Shown in pieces: positions 59,301-64,000 of a stretch of DNA of 64,000 bases (positions within the stretch are counted from its first letter, which is position 1; every line of letters starts with the position of its first letter). A program made the position numbers and the translations under genes. The notes under the pieces were generated by a model. The model searched no databases. It had not been told where the DNA came from and worked only from the letters and a program-made list of their open reading frames with translations. Origin of the DNA: Brachycybe producta (taxonomy: Eukaryota > Arthropoda > Diplopoda > Playtdesmida > Andrognathidae); contig JAUPFP010000122.1 of assembly GCA_036925085.1 (NCBI GenBank), positions 180,769 through 244,768 of the forward strand, in the 5' to 3' direction.

Positions 59301-60354
59301 ACTTCAATTTCAACTTCAATTTCAACTCCAATTTCAACTTCAATTTCAACTTCAATTTCAACTTCAATTTCAATTTCAATTTCAACTTCAATTTCAACAT
59401 CAACTTCAATTTCAAACTTAATTTCAACTTCAACTTCACTTTCAATTTCAACTTCAATTTCAACTTTAATTTCAACTCCAATTTCAACTTCAATTTCAAC
59501 TTCAATTTCAACTTCAATTTCAACTTCAATTTCAACTTCAATTTCAACTTCAATTTCAACTTCAATTTCAACTTCAATTTCAACTTCAATTTCAACTTAA
59601 ATTTCAACTTCAATTTCAACTTCAATTTCAACTTCAATTTTAACTTCAATATCAACTTCAATTTCAACTTCAATTTCAACTTCAATTTCAACTTCAATTT
59701 CAACTTCAATTTCAACTTCAATTTCAACTTCAATTTCAACTTTAATTCCAACTTCAATTTCAACTTCAATTTTAACTTCAATTTCAACTTCAATTTCAAC
59801 TTCAATTTCAACTTCAATTTCAACTTCAATTTCAACTTCAATTTCAACTTCAATTTTAACTTCAATATCAACTTCAATTTCAACTTCAATTTCAACTTCA
59901 ATTTCAACTTCAATCTTAACTTCAATTTCAATTTCACTTTTAACTTCAATTTTAACTTCGATTTCAACTTCAATTTCAACTTCAACTTCAATTTCAAACT
60001 TAACATCAACTTGAACTTTACTTCAACTTCAACTTCAACTTACTTTCAAGTTCAATTTCAACTTCAATTTCAACTTCAATTTCAACTTCAATTTCAATTC
60101 CAATTTCAACTTCAATTTCAACTTCAATTTTAACTTCAATTTCAACTGCAAATTCAACTTCAATTTTAACTTCAATTTCAACTTCAAATTCAACTTCGAT
60201 TTCAACTTCAAACTTAACTTCAACTTCAACTTCACCTTCAAGTTTAACTTAAAATTCAACTTAAACTTAAACTTTAACCATAATTTAAACTTAAACTTCA
60301 ATTTTAACTTCAATTTCAACTTCAATTTCAACTTCAATTTCAACTTCAATTTCA

Positions 60355-61865
60355 ACTTCAATTTCAACTTCAAATTCAACTTCAATTTCAACTTCAAACT
60401 TAACTTCAACTTCAACTTCACCTTCAAGTTTAACTTAAAATTCAACTTAAACTTCAACTTTAACCACAACTTAAACATAAACTTCAATTTTAACTTCAAT
60501 TTCAAATTCAACTTCAACTTCAATTTCAACTTCAATTTCAACTTTAATTCCAACTTCAATTTCAACTTCAATTTCAACATCAACTTCAATTTCAAACTTA
60601 ATTTCAACTTCAACTTCACTTTCAATTTCAACTTCAATTTCAACTTTAATTTCAACTCCAATTTCAACTTCAATTTCAACTTCAATTTCAACTTCAATTT
60701 CAACTTCAATTTCAACTTCAATTTTAACTTCAATTTCAACTTTAAATTCAACTTCAATTTTAACTTCAATTTCAACTTCAACTTTCAACTTCAATTTCAA
60801 CTTCAATTTCAACTTTAATTTCAACTTCAATTTCAACATCAACTACAATTTCAAACTTAATTTCAACTTCAACTTCACCTTCAAGTTCAACTTCAAATTT
60901 TACTTCAATTTCAACTTCAATTTCAACTTCAATTTCAACTTCAATTTCAACTTCAATTTCAACTTCAATTTTAACTTCAATATCAACTTCAATTTCAACT
61001 TCAATTTCAACTTCAATTTCAACTTCAATTTCAACTTCAATTTCAACTTCAATTTCAACATCAATTTCAACTTTAATTCCAACTTCAATTTCAACTTCAA
61101 TTTTAACTTCAATTTCAACTTCAATTTCAACTTCAATTTCAACTTCAATTTCAACTTCAATTTCAACTTCAATTTCAACTTCAATTTCAACTTCAATTTC
61201 AACTTCAATTTCAACTTCAATTTCAACTTAAATTTCAACTTCAATTTCAACTTCAATTTCAACTTCAATTTTAACTTCAATATCAACTTCAATTTCAACT
61301 TCAATTTCAACTTCAATTTCAACTTTAATTTCAACTTCAATTTCAACTTCAATTTCAACTTTAATTCCAACTTCAATTTCAACTTCAATTTTAACTTCAA
61401 TTTCAACTTCAATTTCAACTTCAATTTCAACTTCAATTTCAACTTCAATTTCAACTTCAATTTCAACTTCAATTTTAACTTCAATATCAACTTCAATTTC
61501 AACTTCAATTTCAACTTCAATTTCAACTTCAATTTCAACTTCATTTTCAACTTCAATTTCAACTTCAATTTCAACTTCAATTTCAACTTCAATTTCAACT
61601 TCAATTTCAACTTCAATTTTAATTTCAAATTCAACTTAAACTTCAATTTCAAACTTAACTTCAACTTCAACTTAACTTCAACTTTAACTTCAACTTCACT
61701 TTCAAGTTCAACTTCAAATTCATCTTCAACTTAACTTCAACTTCAACTTCAACTTCACTTTCAAGTTTAACTTCAAATTCATCTTCAACTTTAACTTTAA
61801 TTAAACTTAAACTTCAATTTTAACTTCAATTTCAACTTCAATTTCGGTTTCAACTTTCAAATTCA
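60355..61865. repeat. Array 2 higher-order repeat copy 2 (about 2.56 kb period)
   Basis: The markers of copy 1 recur at 60464, 60894, 61543 and 61846, at offsets of 2,565, 2,553, 2,565 and 2,565. The copies differ internally by one unit (12 bp). Confidence 0.86.
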
Positions 61866-63269
61866 ACTTCAATTTCAACTTCAATTTCAACTCCAATTTC
61901 AACTTCAATTTCAACTTCAACATCAACTTCAATTTCAAACTTAATTTCAACTTCAACTTCACTTTCAATTTCAACTTCAATTTCAACTTTAATTTCAACT
62001 CCAATTTCAACTTCAATTTCAACTTCAATTTCAACTTCAATTTCAACTTCAATTTCAACTTCAATTTTAACTTCAATTTCAACTTCAAATTCAACTTCAA
62101 TTTTAACTTCAATTTCAACTTCAAATTCAACTTCGATTTCAAATTCAAACTTAACTTCAACTTCAACTTCACCTTCAAGTTTAACTTAAAATTCAACTTA
62201 AACTTAAACTTTAACCATATTTTAAACTTAAACTTCAATTTTAACTTCAATTTCAACTTCAATTTCAACTTCAATTTCAACTTTAATTTCAACTTCGATT
62301 TCAACTTCAATTTCAACATCAACTACAATTTCAAACTTAATTTCAACTTCAACTTCACCTTCAAGTTCAACTTCAAATTTAACTTCAATTTCAACTTCAA
62401 TTTCAACTTCAATTTCAACTTCAATCTCAACTTCAATTTCAACTTCAATTTCAACTTCAATTTTAACTTCAATATCAACTTCAATTTCAACTTCAATTTC
62501 AACTTCAATTTCAACTTTAATTCCAACTTCAATTTCAACTTCAATTTTAACTTCAATTTCAACTTCAATTTCAACTTCAATTTCAACTTCAATTTCAACT
62601 TCAATTTCAACTTTAATTTCAACTTCAATTTCAACTTCAATTTCAAATTCAATTTCAACTTCAATTTCAACTTCAATTTCAACTTCACTTTCAACTTCAC
62701 TTTCAACTTCAATTTCAACTTCAATTTCAATGTCAATTTCAATGTCAATTTCAATGTCAATTTCAATGTCAATTTCAATGTCAATTTCAATGTCAATTTC
62801 AATGTCCATTTCAACTTCAATTTCAACTTCAATTTTAACTTCGATTTCAACTTCAATCTTAACTTCAATTTCAATTTCACTTTTAACTTCAATTTTAACT
62901 TCGATTTCAACTTCAATTTCAACTTCAACTTCAATTTCAAACTTAACATCAACTTGAACTTTACTTCAACTTCAACTTCAACTTACTTTCAAGTTCAATT
63001 TCAACTTCAATTTCAACTTCAATTTCAACTTCAATTTCAATTCCAATTTCAACTTCAATTTCAACTTCAATTTTAACTTCAATTTCAACTGCAAATTCAA
63101 CTTCAATTTTAACTTCAATTTCAACTTCAAATTCAACTTCGATTTCAACTTCAAACTTAACTTCAACTTCAACTTCACCTTCAAGTTTAACTTAAAATTC
63201 AACTTAAACTTAAACTTTAACCATAATTTAAACTTAAACTTCAATTTTAACTTCAATTTCAACTTCAAT

Positions 63270-64000
63270 TTCAACTTCAATTTCAACTTCAAATTCAACT
63301 TCAATTTCAACTTCAAACTTAACTTCAACTTCAACTTCACCTTCAAGTTTAACTTAAAATTCAACTTAAACTTCAACTTTAACCACAACTTAAACATAAA
63401 CTTCAATTTTAACTTCAATTTCAAATTCAACTTCAACTTCAATTTCAACTTCAATTTCAACTTTAATTCCAACTTCAATTTCAACTTCAATTTCAACATC
63501 AACTTCAATTTCAAACTTAATTTCAACTTCAACTTCACTTTCAATTTCAACTTCAATTTCAACTTTAATTTCAACTCCAATTTCAACTTCAATTTCAACT
63601 TCAATTTCAACTTCAATTTCAACTTCAATTTCAACTTCAATTTTAACTTCAATTTCAACTTTAAATTCAACTTCAATTTTAACTTCAATTTCAACTTCAA
63701 CTTTCAACTTCAATTTCAACTTCAATTTCAACTTTAATTTCAACTTCAATTTCAACTTCAATTTCAACATCAACTACAATTTCAAACTTAATTTCAACTT
63801 CAACTTCACCTTCAAGTTCAACTTCAAATTTTACTTCAATTTCAACTTCAATTTCAACTTCAATTTCAACTTCAATTTTAACTTCAATATCAACTTCAAT
63901 TTCAACTTCAATTTCAACTTCAATTTCAACTTCAATTTCAACTTCAATTTCAACTTCAATTTCAACTTCAATTTCAACATCAATTTCAACTTTAATTCCA
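63270..64000. repeat. Array 2 higher-order repeat, third copy cut by the window edge
   Basis: CCACAACTTAAAC lies at 63383 and CAAATTTTAC at 63825, at offsets of 2,919 and 2,931 from copy 2. The spacer before this copy is longer than the one before copy 2. Confidence 0.75.

Larger units (their letters stand above)
44206..64000. repeat. Array 2: giant tandem array of a 12-bp hexamer pair (CTTCAA + TTTCAA)
   Basis: The array is almost 20 kb and continues past the window end. The plus-strand unit is AACTTCAATTTC, two hexamers differing at one base. Variants replace the TTTCAA half by TTTTAA, TGTCAA, TATCAA, TTCCAA, CTCCAA or CTTTCAA-type forms, while CTTCAA is the steadier half. G is nearly absent from the plus strand. 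Because 12 is a multiple of three, five frames are free of stops and give strings of FN, STSI, QLQF, KL or EIEV; I treat these as non-genes. The array is rich in landmark words that recur over kilobases, showing higher-order duplication. Confidence 0.95.

Noticed and set aside
44206-64000. Dozens of long open frames coding for KLKL, EIEV, FNFN or ISTS strings
   Set aside because: They follow from a 12-bp unit with no stop in five frames. They overlap each other in several frames, have no conserved start or end, and break wherever a unit indel occurs. There is no sign of a real gene.

Overview
The window is dominated by two very large simple tandem-repeat arrays (about 2.0-38.15 kb and 44.2 kb to the window end). 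They are separated by a 6-kb AT-rich single-copy segment and preceded by a 2-kb retrotransposon fragment. All recognisable coding sequence is retroelement-derived, on the minus strand and broken. No host gene, tRNA, rRNA or CRISPR array was found. The content fits an intergenic, probably heterochromatic region of an animal genome. A Ty3/gypsy pol, plus an LTR-type element with a phlebovirus-like (class II) envelope, points to an invertebrate. Nematodes are the best-known hosts of such envelopes, but the lineage cannot be fixed from this window.

Region 1 (1-2003, minus) is a Ty3/gypsy pol fragment running from the end of the protease through reverse transcriptase into RNase H. RT keeps its catalytic aspartates, but several frame changes break the reading frame. 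The protease is cut exactly where the first array begins.

Region 2 (2004-38149) is array 1. Its unit is about 14 bp, an alternation of a nearly invariant heptamer CCTTAAA with a variable partner (CTCTGAA, CTCGGAAA, CTCGGAA, CCCGAG, CCCGAAG, CCGGAAG, CCGGAAA, CCTGAAA, CTTGAAA, CTTGGTA, CTTTAAA, CTTTAAG). Variants lie in homogeneous blocks, and many neighbouring blocks differ by one change. The left third is CpG-rich and the right two thirds are nearly CpG-free. Higher-order structure includes a 2,408-bp tandem duplication (27773-30180 and 30181-32588).

Region 3 (38150-44205) is AT-rich. Read on the minus strand it holds the 3' part of a second LTR retroelement: a pol-tail-like reading frame, a splice-acceptor-like site, an env pseudogene resembling phlebovirus Gn/Gc, a long 3' UTR, a polypurine tract, and a putative 3' LTR start with a strong hairpin and a TATA box. 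Env has two frame changes and one in-frame stop.

Region 4 (44206-64000, open at the window edge) is array 2, a 12-bp repeat made of two near-identical hexamers (CTTCAA and TTTCAA). Five of its six frames lack stops, so long low-complexity translations are expected by chance of composition and are not annotated as genes. It contains nested duplications with offsets of 1,090, 2,193 and about 2,565 bp.

The main point of interest is the architecture of the arrays: constant/variable half-units, a stepwise series of variants, strand-restricted base composition in the same orientation in both arrays, and both arrays abutting truncated retroelement coding sequence.
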